DNA of 64,000 nucleotides from Ignavibacteriota bacterium. Lineage in GTDB: Bacteria; Bacteroidota; Ignavibacteria; SZUA-365. Position numbers and translations under genes: made by a program. The notes beneath the pieces are model-generated. The model was given only the letters and a program-made list of their open reading frames with translations, searched no databases and was not told where the DNA came from. Every line of letters starts with the position of its first letter. Position 1 is the stretch's first letter. The stretch spans positions 1-64,000 of the forward strand of contig JACRFB010000006.1 of assembly GCA_016218045.1 (NCBI GenBank). Direction: 5' to 3'. This document shows, piece by piece, positions 44,455 to 53,223 of the stretch.

Positions 44455-45404
44455 CCGTCATTGGTATCGACATCGGCGGCACGAGTATCAAGGGTGCTCT
44501 TGTCGATGCAGCATCGCGAAAGATTCTTTCGCAGACCGCGCAGCCGACATGTGCGGACGAAGGTCTCGATCGTGTTGTGGGCCAGATACACAAGGTTGTT
44601 GCGGCGCTGTTGGCATTGCCCGGCGGGGCGGAATCGCGGGGCATCGGCATAGGCGTGCCCGGCTCCGTCGACGTCGCGCGCGGACTCGTTCTGCATCCGC
44701 CGAATTTGCGCGGCTGGGAAGAGGTGCCCCTCGGCGCGCTCATCGCAGACGCTTGGGCGTTGCCCGTGTCGCTTGACAACGATGCGAACTGCGCCGCGCT
44801 TGGTGAAGCCACCTTCGGCGCGGGAAGCGGGATACGGGATTTTATCGCGCTGACCCTGGGTACCGGTGTCGGATCCGGCATCATTCTCGACGGCCGCATC
44901 CATCACGGCGCGCGCGGGTACGGCGGCGAATTCGGTCACATGACCATCGATTACAACGGGCCGATGTGCGGCTGCGGCAATTACGGCTGCGTGGAGGCGT
45001 ATGTCGGCAATTCGTACATCGTCGCGCGCGCGCGCGCCGACATCGCGGCGCATCCCGAATCCGCGCTCTATGCCGTGGCGATGCAGCACCCCGAGGATGT
45101 GACACCAAAACTCATCGCCGAAGCGGCGCAGTCGGGAGATTCATGCGCCCAGCGGGTGCTGTACGATACGGGCGACAAGCTCGGCGTCGCCATTGCCTCC
45201 GCGGCGAATCTGCTCGATGTCACGACCTTCATCATCGGCGGCGGCGTGTCGGCGGCCGGCGCGCCGCTCTTCGACGGAATCATGTCGGGCGCCCGCACAC
45301 GTGTCCTGCGTGTGCATCGCGACGATCTCCGCATCCTGCCCGCGGCTCTTGGAAACGACGCGGGTGTGCTGGGAGCCGCGTCCCTGGTCCTAACCGCGGG
45401 GTAA
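44451..45404 (+). CDS. ROK-family glucokinase-like kinase
   Basis: 317 residues. The ATP-binding motif IGIDIGGTSIKGALVD, the sugar-binding DNDANCAALGEATFG, GTGVGSGIILDGRIHHG and the ROK zinc-site GPMCGCGNYGCVEAY are all present. ROK kinases of this form usually phosphorylate glucose. It overlaps ftsB by 4 bases and converges on ppk1 with only 6 bases between stop codons and no room for a terminator. Confidence 0.92.
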   Translation: MTVIGIDIGGTSIKGALVDAASRKILSQTAQPTCADEGLDRVVGQIHKVVAALLALPGGAESRGIGIGVPGSVDVARGLVLHPPNLRGWEEVPLGALIADAWALPVSLDNDANCAALGEATFGAGSGIRDFIALTLGTGVGSGIILDGRIHHGARGYGGEFGHMTIDYNGPMCGCGNYGCVEAYVGNSYIVARARADIAAHPESALYAVAMQHPEDVTPKLIAEAAQSGDSCAQRVLYDTGDKLGVAIASAANLLDVTTFIIGGGVSAAGAPLFDGIMSGARTRVLRVHRDDLRILPAALGNDAGVLGAASLVLTAG

Positions 45405-45410
45405 CGTCCC

Positions 45411-47642
45411 CTACTCGTCGGTGTCGTCGTCGCGGCCGTTGCTCTTCGCGGCGCGGTACGCGGCGTCTGTGATCTTGATGAAATGCTCCATGACGTTGAG
45501 CGGTGCGCCTTCGCGCGGCACCGACAGGACGTAACTCCCGTCCTCGAGCAATTCGTACGCCTCGGTGCGCGGATCGAGGTACGGTGGAAGAATCGATTCC
45601 AGAATGCGGCGGACGACGTCTTCGTCCTCGACCCGTGTCATGACCTCGACGCGGCGGTTCAGGTTGCGCGGCATCCAGTCGGCGCTCGAGATGTACACCT
45701 CGCACTCATTGTCCTCGCCGAACACAAACACGCGGCTGTGCTCGAGGAAACGTCCGATAATGCTGCGCACGCGGATGTTTTCCGACACGCCGGGAAGTCC
45801 GGGACGCAGGCAGCATATGCCGCGCACCGCGAGATCGATCGACACGCCCGCCTGCGAGGCGCGGTACAGCGCGCGGATAATCTGCGAGTCGACCAGGGCG
45901 TTGAGTTTGGCGATGATGCGGCCCCGCCCCCCCTCGCGCTGTTTCTCGGCTTCACGCTGTATGAGGCCCAGCAGCTTCTGGCGCATCGAGATCGGCGCGA
46001 CGACGATCTTGTTCCATTCGGACTGGTGGGAATATCCCGTGAGATAATTGAAAAGGCCCGAGGCCTCGTAGCCGATGTCCTCCCTGCAGGTGAGCAGGCC
46101 GAAATCGGTATACAGTTTTGCTGTGCTTTCGTTGTAATTGCCTGTGCTGAAATGTGCGTAGGTGCGCAGGCCCTTTTTCTCCTTGCGCACGACGATGGCG
46201 ACCTTGCAGTGTGTCTTGAGGCCCATGATTCCATACACCACATGCACGCCCGCGTGTTCGAGCGCGCGCGCCCAGATGATGTTGTTCTCCTCGTCGAAAC
46301 GCGCCTTTAATTCCACAAAGGCCGTCACCTGCTTGCCGTTTTCGGCCGCGCGCGCAAGCGCCTTCACGATGGCCGATTCTCCGCCTCCCGCGCGGTAGAG
46401 CGTCTGTTTGATCGCGAGCACGCGGGGGTCGTCGGCGGCCTCCTCGATAAATTCCACCACCGGTGTGAATGAATCGTAGGGGTGGTGCAGGAAGATGTCG
46501 CGCGCCTTGATCGCGTCGAAGATGTTCGGATCGTTGCGAAGCTGCGGCACGGGACGGGGCGCGTGCGTGCGGTCCTTCAGGTGCCGCTTTGGCAGCTTGA
46601 TCAGGTCCATAAAATCCGCGAGGTTCATCGGCCCCTCGATCGTGTACACGTCGCGTTCCGCCACGTGCATCGCGCGCATCAGCAGCTTGCGCTGCTTCTT
46701 GGGCATGCGATGATCGACTTCGAGACGCACAACGGCGCCCCAGCGTCGGCGCCGCACCTGCTCCTCGATGGTCTTGAGGAGGTCCGACGCCTCGTCGTCC
46801 GCGATCTCGAGATCGGCGTTGCGCGTGACACGGAAACGATGCCACTGCTTCACCTGCAGGCCCGGGAACAGGGCGTCGGCGTTGGCCGCGATGATTTCGC
46901 CCAGAAGCACGAAATGTTCGCCCTTTTTGTAGGTCGGAATCGACACGAGCCGCGAGATGATGGGCGGCACCTGCACCACGGCGATGCGCTCGTCGCCCGT
47001 CACGGGATCGCCGATCGTCATCAGGAGGTTCAGGGATCTGTTCAACAGATGCGGGAAGGGATGTCCGGGATCGATGGCCAGCGGCGTGAGAACGGGGAAC
47101 ACATCATCGTAGAAATACTGCTCGCACCAGTGGCGCGCATGCTCGTCGAGCTGTTCGCGGGAATGGATGAACACGTTCTCGGCTTCGAGGCCGGGCACGA
47201 TGTCGCGGAGGAAACAGTCCGACATCGCCTTCATCATGCGTGTAACCCGGGAGTGGATCTCGTCGAGCGTTTCCTCGGGAGTCATGCCGTCGGGCGGCAC
47301 GTCGGGCACGCCGAGCGCAAGCTGATCCTGCAATCCCGCCACACGGATCATAAAAAATTCGTCGAGGTTCGACGAGGTGATCGCCAGGAACTTCAGGCGT
47401 TCCAGCAGCGGCACGTCGGGATCGAGCGCCTCGTTCAGCACGCGCGTGTTAAAATCGATCCAACTCAATTCGCGATTAAAGTACAACGAGGAATCGTACA
47501 GGTTCACCGCCTGTATCCCCTGCTCCGCCACGACGCGGATCCCTTCGTGATCCGCCTCGCCGGGCAGCACCGCATCGTACGCCGCATCCTGCTGCTTGGC
47601 GTACATGTGATGGATGTTTGTCGTGTTTACTGAATCAGGCAT
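45411..47642 (-). CDS. ppk1: Polyphosphate kinase 1
   Basis: 743 residues with the PPK1 domain order. NRELSWIDFNTRVLNEA opens the N domain; the phosphorylated His is His478 in GLKTHCKVAIVV, and AHFSTGNYNESTAKLYTDFGLL follows, with the second conserved His. The C domain has RCIDLAVRGICCLRPG-type sequence. The enzyme polymerises the terminal phosphate of ATP into polyphosphate. The 50-residue N-terminal extension before NRELSWIDF is less conserved, so the start is less certain than the core. Monocistronic. Confidence 0.96.
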   Translation of the reverse strand: MPDSVNTTNIHHMYAKQQDAAYDAVLPGEADHEGIRVVAEQGIQAVNLYDSSLYFNRELSWIDFNTRVLNEALDPDVPLLERLKFLAITSSNLDEFFMIRVAGLQDQLALGVPDVPPDGMTPEETLDEIHSRVTRMMKAMSDCFLRDIVPGLEAENVFIHSREQLDEHARHWCEQYFYDDVFPVLTPLAIDPGHPFPHLLNRSLNLLMTIGDPVTGDERIAVVQVPPIISRLVSIPTYKKGEHFVLLGEIIAANADALFPGLQVKQWHRFRVTRNADLEIADDEASDLLKTIEEQVRRRRWGAVVRLEVDHRMPKKQRKLLMRAMHVAERDVYTIEGPMNLADFMDLIKLPKRHLKDRTHAPRPVPQLRNDPNIFDAIKARDIFLHHPYDSFTPVVEFIEEAADDPRVLAIKQTLYRAGGGESAIVKALARAAENGKQVTAFVELKARFDEENNIIWARALEHAGVHVVYGIMGLKTHCKVAIVVRKEKKGLRTYAHFSTGNYNESTAKLYTDFGLLTCREDIGYEASGLFNYLTGYSHQSEWNKIVVAPISMRQKLLGLIQREAEKQREGGRGRIIAKLNALVDSQIIRALYRASQAGVSIDLAVRGICCLRPGLPGVSENIRVRSIIGRFLEHSRVFVFGEDNECEVYISSADWMPRNLNRRVEVMTRVEDEDVVRRILESILPPYLDPRTEAYELLEDGSYVLSVPREGAPLNVMEHFIKITDAAYRAAKSNGRDDDTDE

Positions 47643-47707
47643 CGGTCCACCGCGAAATACTGTGTCCTGAAAGATACGCAGATTTTGTGAGCGGAGTGTG
47701 AGGGACT

Positions 47708-47897
47708 GGTAGATGGGTAGATGGTAGTTGGTAGTTGGTAGATGGTAGTTGGTAGGAAATGAATTGGTATTGGGCGGCGTAAGGAGACAGGATACAGGAG
47801 ACAGGAGACACGGATCGAATCAGCTCCTGTCTCCTTACTCCTGTCTCCTCACCCGGTCGGACCAGATCGATCTACCCTCTACCATCTACCATCTACT
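47708..47897. repeat. Large imperfect palindrome of repeat arrays, with composite repeat copy C
   Basis: Left arm: GGTAGAT/GGTAGTT units (47708-47755), then CAGGAGA units (47781-47811). Right arm: CTCCTGT units (47823-47850), core AGATCGATCTACCC (47864-47877), then CATCTAC units to 47897. The arms are rough reverse complements, so the region could form a long cruciform. It lies between the divergent ppk1 and lpxC-fabZ genes and ends 4 bases before the lpxC promoter. Confidence 0.88.
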
Positions 47898-47901
47898 CGG
47901 C

Positions 47902-47932
47902 TTTGTATTCCTCCACATTTCCGCTATTTTTA
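47902..47932 (+). promoter_or_regulatory. Bacteroidota-type promoter of the lipid A operon
   Basis: TTTG at 47902-47905, 19 bases, then TATTTTTA at 47925-47932, one base from the full consensus. The ATG is 36 bases downstream. Confidence 0.6.
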
Positions 47933-47968
47933 CATGATACGTCAAAACTGAAGCAAAAACGGAGATAC

Positions 47969-49363
47969 ATGCTCGTACAACAGCGGACAATCAAAGAAAG
48001 CGCGTCGTTTTCGGGCACCGGACTCCACACCGGCGCGATGACCACGCTGACATTCCGGCCCGCGCCGGAGAATTACGGCATCCGTTTCATCCGCACGGAT
48101 CTCGGAGGAAATCCTGAGATCCCCGCCCTCGTCGATTACGTCGTCGACGTGTCGCGTGGCACGACGCTCGGACATGGCGACATCAAGGTGTACACCGTCG
48201 AGCATGTGCTCGCCGCCGTCGCGGGACTGCAGATCGACAATCTCGTCATTGAACTCGACGGCATCGAGCCGCCGCTCGGCGACGGCAGCGCGCATCCCTT
48301 TGTCGAGGCGCTGCTCCGCGCGGGTGTCGTCGACCAGTCCGCCCCGAAAGATTATCTGATCATCGACAAGACCATTCAGTACTCGAACGCCGAGAAGGAA
48401 ATCGACATCGTCGCGCTTCCGCTCGACGACTTCCGCGTCACGGTGATGGTCGATTACAAGAATCCGGCACTCGGCAGCCAGCACACGGGGCTCTTCAATC
48501 TCGAACAGGAATTTGTGTCGCAGTTCGCGTCGTCACGCACCTTCTGCTTCCTGACCGAGGTCGAAATGCTGCACGACGCGGGTCTGATCAAGGGCGGCAC
48601 GCTCGACAGCGCCGTGGTGATCGTGGACCGCGAACTCGACGCGCAGCAGTTGAAACTCCTGCAGAAAAAATTGTCGATCGACGAGACCATTCACCTGAAC
48701 GACCACGGATTCCTGAACGACATCACGCTGCGCTATCGCAACGAACCCGCGCGGCACAAACTGCTGGATCTCATCGGCGACCTGTCCCTCGTGGGTGTGC
48801 CGTTGAAGGCGCAGATCCTCGCGGCGCGGCCCGGTCACGCGAGCAACGTCGAATTCGCGCGCATGATCCGCAAGCTCTACCTCGAGAAACGTCTCGTGAA
48901 AAAGTACCAGGTGGCCAAAAAGGAGGGCATCGTCTACGATATCCAGGCCATCATGGAGATACTGCCGCACAGATATCCGTTCCTGCTCGTCGACAGGGTC
49001 ATCAGTCTCGAGATCGAGAAGAAGATCGTGGGCATCAAGAACGTGTCGATGAACGAACCCTTCTTTCAGGGACATTTCCCCGGACGCCCGGTCATGCCCG
49101 GCGTGCTTATCATCGAAGCCATGGCGCAGTGCGGCGGCATCCTGCTGCTGAACAGCATCGAGGATATCAAAACGAAACTTGCGTTCTTCTCCACCATCGA
49201 CAAGGCGAAATTCCGCCGGCCCGTGCTTCCCGGCGACCAGATCGTCCTCGAGGTCGAGCAGGTTCAGCGCCGCCGCAACATTCTGCACATGCGCGGCCGT
49301 GCCTTCGTCGACGGCCAGCTCGTGGCCGAGGCCGAGATGATGGCCGCCGTCGTCGACCGCTGA
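47969..49363 (+). CDS. LpxC-FabZ fusion
   Basis: 464 residues from ATG at 47969, with GGAG 5-8 bases upstream. Residues about 1-300 are UDP-3-O-acyl-GlcNAc deacetylase LpxC (zinc motifs VEHVLAAVAGL and HKLLDLIGDLSLVG). Residues about 318-464 are FabZ hydroxyacyl-ACP dehydratase (LPHRYPFLLVDRV with the catalytic His, FPGRPVMPGVLIIEAMAQ). This fusion is characteristic of Bacteroidota/Chlorobiota. It links lipid A and fatty acid synthesis and leads the operon with lpxA, a dehydrogenase and ispE. Confidence 0.97.
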   Translation: MLVQQRTIKESASFSGTGLHTGAMTTLTFRPAPENYGIRFIRTDLGGNPEIPALVDYVVDVSRGTTLGHGDIKVYTVEHVLAAVAGLQIDNLVIELDGIEPPLGDGSAHPFVEALLRAGVVDQSAPKDYLIIDKTIQYSNAEKEIDIVALPLDDFRVTVMVDYKNPALGSQHTGLFNLEQEFVSQFASSRTFCFLTEVEMLHDAGLIKGGTLDSAVVIVDRELDAQQLKLLQKKLSIDETIHLNDHGFLNDITLRYRNEPARHKLLDLIGDLSLVGVPLKAQILAARPGHASNVEFARMIRKLYLEKRLVKKYQVAKKEGIVYDIQAIMEILPHRYPFLLVDRVISLEIEKKIVGIKNVSMNEPFFQGHFPGRPVMPGVLIIEAMAQCGGILLLNSIEDIKTKLAFFSTIDKAKFRRPVLPGDQIVLEVEQVQRRRNILHMRGRAFVDGQLVAEAEMMAAVVDR

Positions 49364-49424
49364 GACAGCGGCGGAAATCGCCCCTGCGCACCACTCCCAT
49401 CCGCAAACACCCGCCTGAAGACAC

Positions 49425-50207
49425 ATGCCACAGATTCATCCGACTGCCATCGTCAATTCCTCCGCACAACTCGCCGACGACGTGATCGTCGGCCCTTTCA
49501 CCATCATCGAAGCCGACGTCCGCATCGGCGCGGGCACCACGCTCGGCGCACATGTCTTCGTCGATAACGGCGCGCGCATCGGCGCCAACGTGAAGATCCA
49601 TCAGGGCGCGGTGATCGCGACGCCGCCGCAGGATCTCAAATACCGCGGCGAACCGACCGAAATGTTTGTGGGCGACAACACCGAGATCCGCGAGTACTGC
49701 ACGCTGAACCGCGGCACCATCAACACGCGCAGATCGTCGGTCGGTAAAAACTGTTTCCTCATGGCGTACGCGCACGTGGCGCACGACTGCACCGTCGGCG
49801 ATCACGTGATCCTGGCCAACGGCGCTATGCTCGGCGGACACACGGTGCTCGGCGACTGGGTCATTGTCGGAGGATTGACCGGAGTCCACCAATTCGCGCA
49901 CATCGGCGCGCATGCCATGGTGGGTGGCGTCTCGAAGGTTGTGAAGGACGTGCCGCCGTACTGCCTCGCCGGCAGACTGCCCGCGCGTTTCGAAGGCCTG
50001 AACTCGATCGGGCTGCGCCGCCGCGGTTTCTCGCGCGAGACCATCGACGCGCTCGACGCGGCCTACCGCGCTCTGTACAACCAGGGAATGAACGTGTCGC
50101 AGGCCGTGGAATACATCGGTCGCAATGTGCCGATGATTGCCGAGGTCCGCTCGCTCCTCGAATTTATCGCCGCCAGTTCGCGCGGCATCATCCGCGCCGG
50201 CGGCTGA
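49425..50207 (+). CDS. lpxA: UDP-GlcNAc acyltransferase
   Basis: 260 residues, the usual LpxA length. A left-handed parallel beta helix of hexapeptide repeats fills residues about 1-190 (for example IVNSSAQLADDVIVGPFTII). The catalytic His is in YAHVAHDCTVGDHV, and the C-terminal helical domain ends the protein. It transfers the first acyl chain of lipid A. The adjacent GnnA-like gene raises the possibility that its true substrate is the 3-amino sugar (see findings). It is 61 bases after lpxC-fabZ. Confidence 0.96.
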   Translation: MPQIHPTAIVNSSAQLADDVIVGPFTIIEADVRIGAGTTLGAHVFVDNGARIGANVKIHQGAVIATPPQDLKYRGEPTEMFVGDNTEIREYCTLNRGTINTRRSSVGKNCFLMAYAHVAHDCTVGDHVILANGAMLGGHTVLGDWVIVGGLTGVHQFAHIGAHAMVGGVSKVVKDVPPYCLAGRLPARFEGLNSIGLRRRGFSRETIDALDAAYRALYNQGMNVSQAVEYIGRNVPMIAEVRSLLEFIAASSRGIIRAGG

Positions 50208-50230
50208 GCCGGCGCCCCATCCGGATTTCC

Positions 50231-51226
50231 ATGACCAACGCACCTCTCCGCATCGGCGTGATCGGCCTGGGCCACCTCGGCTCGCTGCACGCGAAAATGC
50301 TCTCACAGTCCCGCAACGCCGTCCTCTCGGCCCTCTTCGACACCGACGCGGCCAAGCGCGAGACCGTCTCCACGCAACTCGGCGCGCCCGCGGTCGATTC
50401 GATCGACGCCCTCTTCGACGCGGTCGACGCCGTCTCCATCGCCACTCCCACCACCACGCATTTCGAGATCGCCTCGCGCGCGATCGAGCGCGGACTGCAC
50501 GTCTTCATCGAGAAGCCCGTGACAAAGACGGTGGAGGAGGCGCGTGCCTTGAATTCCCTGGCCGCGCAACACGGGCGCCTGATCCAGGTCGGCCACATCG
50601 AGCGCTTCAATCCCGCCATCGTGGCGCTCGACAACCACGCCCTCGCGCCGCTCTTTGTCGAGTCGCATCGTCTGGCACAATTTAATCCGCGCGGCACCGA
50701 CGTCGCGGTGGTGCTTGATCTGATGATACACGACATCGACATCATCCTCTCGCTCGTGAAAAGCGAGGTGACCGACATCGACGCCAGCGGCGTCGCCGTC
50801 GTGTCGGGCTCGGCCGACATCGCCAACGCGCGGCTCAAATTCGCAAACGGCTGTGTGGCGAACATCACGGCGAGCCGCATCTCGCAGAGCCGCATGCGCA
50901 AGATGCGCCTCTTCCAGCGCGACGCGTACATCTCGATCGATTTCCTGCAGGGCACGTCCGGTGTGTTCCGCCTCGTCGATGCCGACGCCGCGGGTGTCGT
51001 TCCTACGCCGATGCTGGGCCAGATCGAACAGGGATCGGTAAAACGCACGATCATCTTCGAGCAGCCGCCCGCTCCGGCCAACCACAATCCCCTCGCCTAC
51101 GAATTGCAGTTGTTTGTGGATGCCGCCCTTGGCGGCGCCCCGCCCGTGGTCGACGGACTCGCAGGCCAGCAGGCGCTCGAGGTTGCGGAACGCATCGTGG
51201 CGATGATAGGCGACGCGCGGCCGTGA
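50231..51226 (+). CDS. Gfo/Idh-family dehydrogenase, possibly GnnA-like
   Basis: 331 residues. Rossmann motif RIGVIGLGHLGSLHAKM, catalytic Lys in VFIEKPVTK, and VLDLMIHDIDIILSLVKSE in the second domain. Position between lpxA and ispE is the context in which GnnA, the NAD-dependent oxidase of the 3-OH of UDP-GlcNAc, is often found. No partner aminotransferase GnnB lies nearby in this window. The stop overlaps the ispE start by 4 bases (GTGA). Confidence 0.85.
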   Translation: MTNAPLRIGVIGLGHLGSLHAKMLSQSRNAVLSALFDTDAAKRETVSTQLGAPAVDSIDALFDAVDAVSIATPTTTHFEIASRAIERGLHVFIEKPVTKTVEEARALNSLAAQHGRLIQVGHIERFNPAIVALDNHALAPLFVESHRLAQFNPRGTDVAVVLDLMIHDIDIILSLVKSEVTDIDASGVAVVSGSADIANARLKFANGCVANITASRISQSRMRKMRLFQRDAYISIDFLQGTSGVFRLVDADAAGVVPTPMLGQIEQGSVKRTIIFEQPPAPANHNPLAYELQLFVDAALGGAPPVVDGLAGQQALEVAERIVAMIGDARP

Positions 51227-52068
51227 CCGTCTCGAGTCACGCCAAAATCAATCTCGGCCTGCACATCCTCCGGAAACGGGAGGATGGATATCACGACATC
51301 GACACGGTGTTTCATCGCATCGGCATGGCCGACCGCGTGACGCTGCGCCGCGTGGAACGCGGCATACGCTGCCTCTGTTCCGATCCCGCGATTCCGACCG
51401 ACGAGCGCAACCTCTGCGTCCGCGCGGCGCGCGCCCTGCTCGACGCGACGGGAAACGACGCGGGCGTGGTGATAGATCTCGAAAAGACCATCCCCGCGGG
51501 CGCGGGGCTGGGCGGGGGCAGTTCCAATGCCGCGGCGGTGCTGCGCGCGCTTCCCTCCCTGCTCTCGATCGACATCGCGGAGGACGATCTTTTCCGTATC
51601 GCCGCCGGACTCGGATCGGACATCCCGTACTTCCTGCACCCCGGCAGCGCACATGCCACGGGCCGCGGCGAGCGCCTCTCGTACTTCATGCTCGAGGTCC
51701 CGTACTGGATTCTTGTCACGGTCCCCCCCGTCCACGTCTCCACCGCGTGGGCCTATGGCGCGTTCACCGTCGACCCCTCGCTGCCGGTGCGGAATATTCG
51801 GACTCTCTTGTCCGATAATATCCACAACGCCCGCGCGCTGGTGAACACGCTGCGAAACGACTTCGAACCCGTCGTGTTCGCCGCATACGAGGAGGTGATG
51901 CGGACGAAGGAGATACTGGTGCGCACCGGAGCCGATTTTGCGCTGATGAGTGGGAGCGGCGCCGCGGTGTTCGGCCTTTTTGCCGACGAGGCCTATGCGC
52001 GCGAGGCGGCGGACTTCTTCGCAAAACGCCACCCGGTGTCCCTGACTCCGCCGGGACACACGTTCTGA
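51223..52068 (+). CDS. ispE: 4-diphosphocytidyl-2-C-methyl-D-erythritol kinase
   Basis: 281 residues from a GTG that overlaps the preceding stop. The GHMP-kinase motifs are SSHAKINLGLHILRKREDGYH at the start, PAGAGLGGGSSNAAAVL for ATP, and LMSGSGAAVFGLF near the end. It acts in the MEP pathway of isoprenoid precursor synthesis. It is the last gene of the lipid A operon; 136 bases separate it from the next gene. Confidence 0.94.
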   Translation: MTVSSHAKINLGLHILRKREDGYHDIDTVFHRIGMADRVTLRRVERGIRCLCSDPAIPTDERNLCVRAARALLDATGNDAGVVIDLEKTIPAGAGLGGGSSNAAAVLRALPSLLSIDIAEDDLFRIAAGLGSDIPYFLHPGSAHATGRGERLSYFMLEVPYWILVTVPPVHVSTAWAYGAFTVDPSLPVRNIRTLLSDNIHNARALVNTLRNDFEPVVFAAYEEVMRTKEILVRTGADFALMSGSGAAVFGLFADEAYAREAADFFAKRHPVSLTPPGHTF

Positions 52069-52204
52069 CCGCGAAGCGGCGCCCTTTCGGCTTGTGCGTG
52101 GCGGCGGCCGAACGTACTTTCATTTCTCCACGAGCGGCCATGTCAGGATTCGCCGCCGCCGGAAGTCGTTGACACAACGTTCCCCGATCATTCACGAGCA
52201 TTCC

Positions 52205-53215
52205 ATGACCCCGTCCCTTGCACGCGCCGCACTCCTCGCCCTCGCCTGTGCCGCCCTCATAGGCGGTTGCACGCCCGATGACGACAACCCTCACGTGCGG
52301 CACTATAATAATCCCGCCTGGACATCGGACGGATCGGTCATTGTTGCCGGCTACGCGGACTACTCACTGCTGGATGGGGTGAACGGCGGACCCGCGGGCG
52401 CGCCGAACCTCGTGGTGCACACCGTGGCGACGGGCGCCGAAAACCCCGTCCGTCTCGACGGGTTCTCGCATGAGGACAGGTTCTGGCTCGTTCCGCGCAC
52501 AAACATGCTCGCAACGGCAAACGGGCCGGTGCGCTTCTTCCGCTTCGACGGCTCATTCCTTGGCAGCTTCATACACACGGCGACGGGCACGGCGCCCACA
52601 CACCTGGCCTTCGATACCACCGGCACAAGCTACCTGTGGGGGTACAGCACCGGGAGCCGCATCGTTATCGGACAGAACACCTTCGGTAACGAACCATGGA
52701 ATCCCACACGCTCGACCGTCCTGCTCGACACCGCGCTGGGCACCCGTCTGCTCGATATTGTCTGGATCTCCCCCACGACATACGCGATACACATGTCGGA
52801 CGGGGCGGTGCCCGTGTTCGGTACCGACGGTGATCTCATCGCGCAGTTTCAACTCCGCCCGCGCAAGGACGAGGACGTCCATCACACGCGTCTGCACGTG
52901 TCGGACGAGCCGTCGCGCCGGCAGCTCTATGCTTTGGACGACAGCGGCATCGTCGCGTTCGACATCACACGTGTTGCGACGCGCCTGATCGTCAAAGGCA
53001 CGGTGATCAATCTCTCGGTTTCGAACAGTTCCCAATTCATTCTTTTCGAGACACGGACAGGCGATTCCTGGCTGGCAACCAAGGAGGGTTCGCCGTTGAC
53101 CCGCTATCCCCAGCACATCATGGGTGCATTCTCGGCGAATGGAAAATCGATCGCGGCCGTGTCACGCCTCAGCGTCTACCGGGATTCGCTCTCGATATCC
53201 ACGTTCCTGCGCTGA
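52205..53215 (+). CDS. Lipoprotein with beta-propeller-like repeats
   Basis: 336 residues from ATG at 52205; the frame is open upstream but only with a non-hydrophobic leader. The lipobox is IGGC (Cys22). The mature protein starts with WTSDGSVIVAGYADY and has several WD40/TolB-like strands (for example GTSYLWGYSTGSRIVIG, STVLLDTALGTRLLDIVW). It is probably a beta propeller on the outer membrane. The function is unknown. It converges on the membrane peptidase gene with 8 bases between. Confidence 0.75.
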   Translation: MTPSLARAALLALACAALIGGCTPDDDNPHVRHYNNPAWTSDGSVIVAGYADYSLLDGVNGGPAGAPNLVVHTVATGAENPVRLDGFSHEDRFWLVPRTNMLATANGPVRFFRFDGSFLGSFIHTATGTAPTHLAFDTTGTSYLWGYSTGSRIVIGQNTFGNEPWNPTRSTVLLDTALGTRLLDIVWISPTTYAIHMSDGAVPVFGTDGDLIAQFQLRPRKDEDVHHTRLHVSDEPSRRQLYALDDSGIVAFDITRVATRLIVKGTVINLSVSNSSQFILFETRTGDSWLATKEGSPLTRYPQHIMGAFSANGKSIAAVSRLSVYRDSLSISTFLR

Positions 53216-53223
53216 TCGACAGA

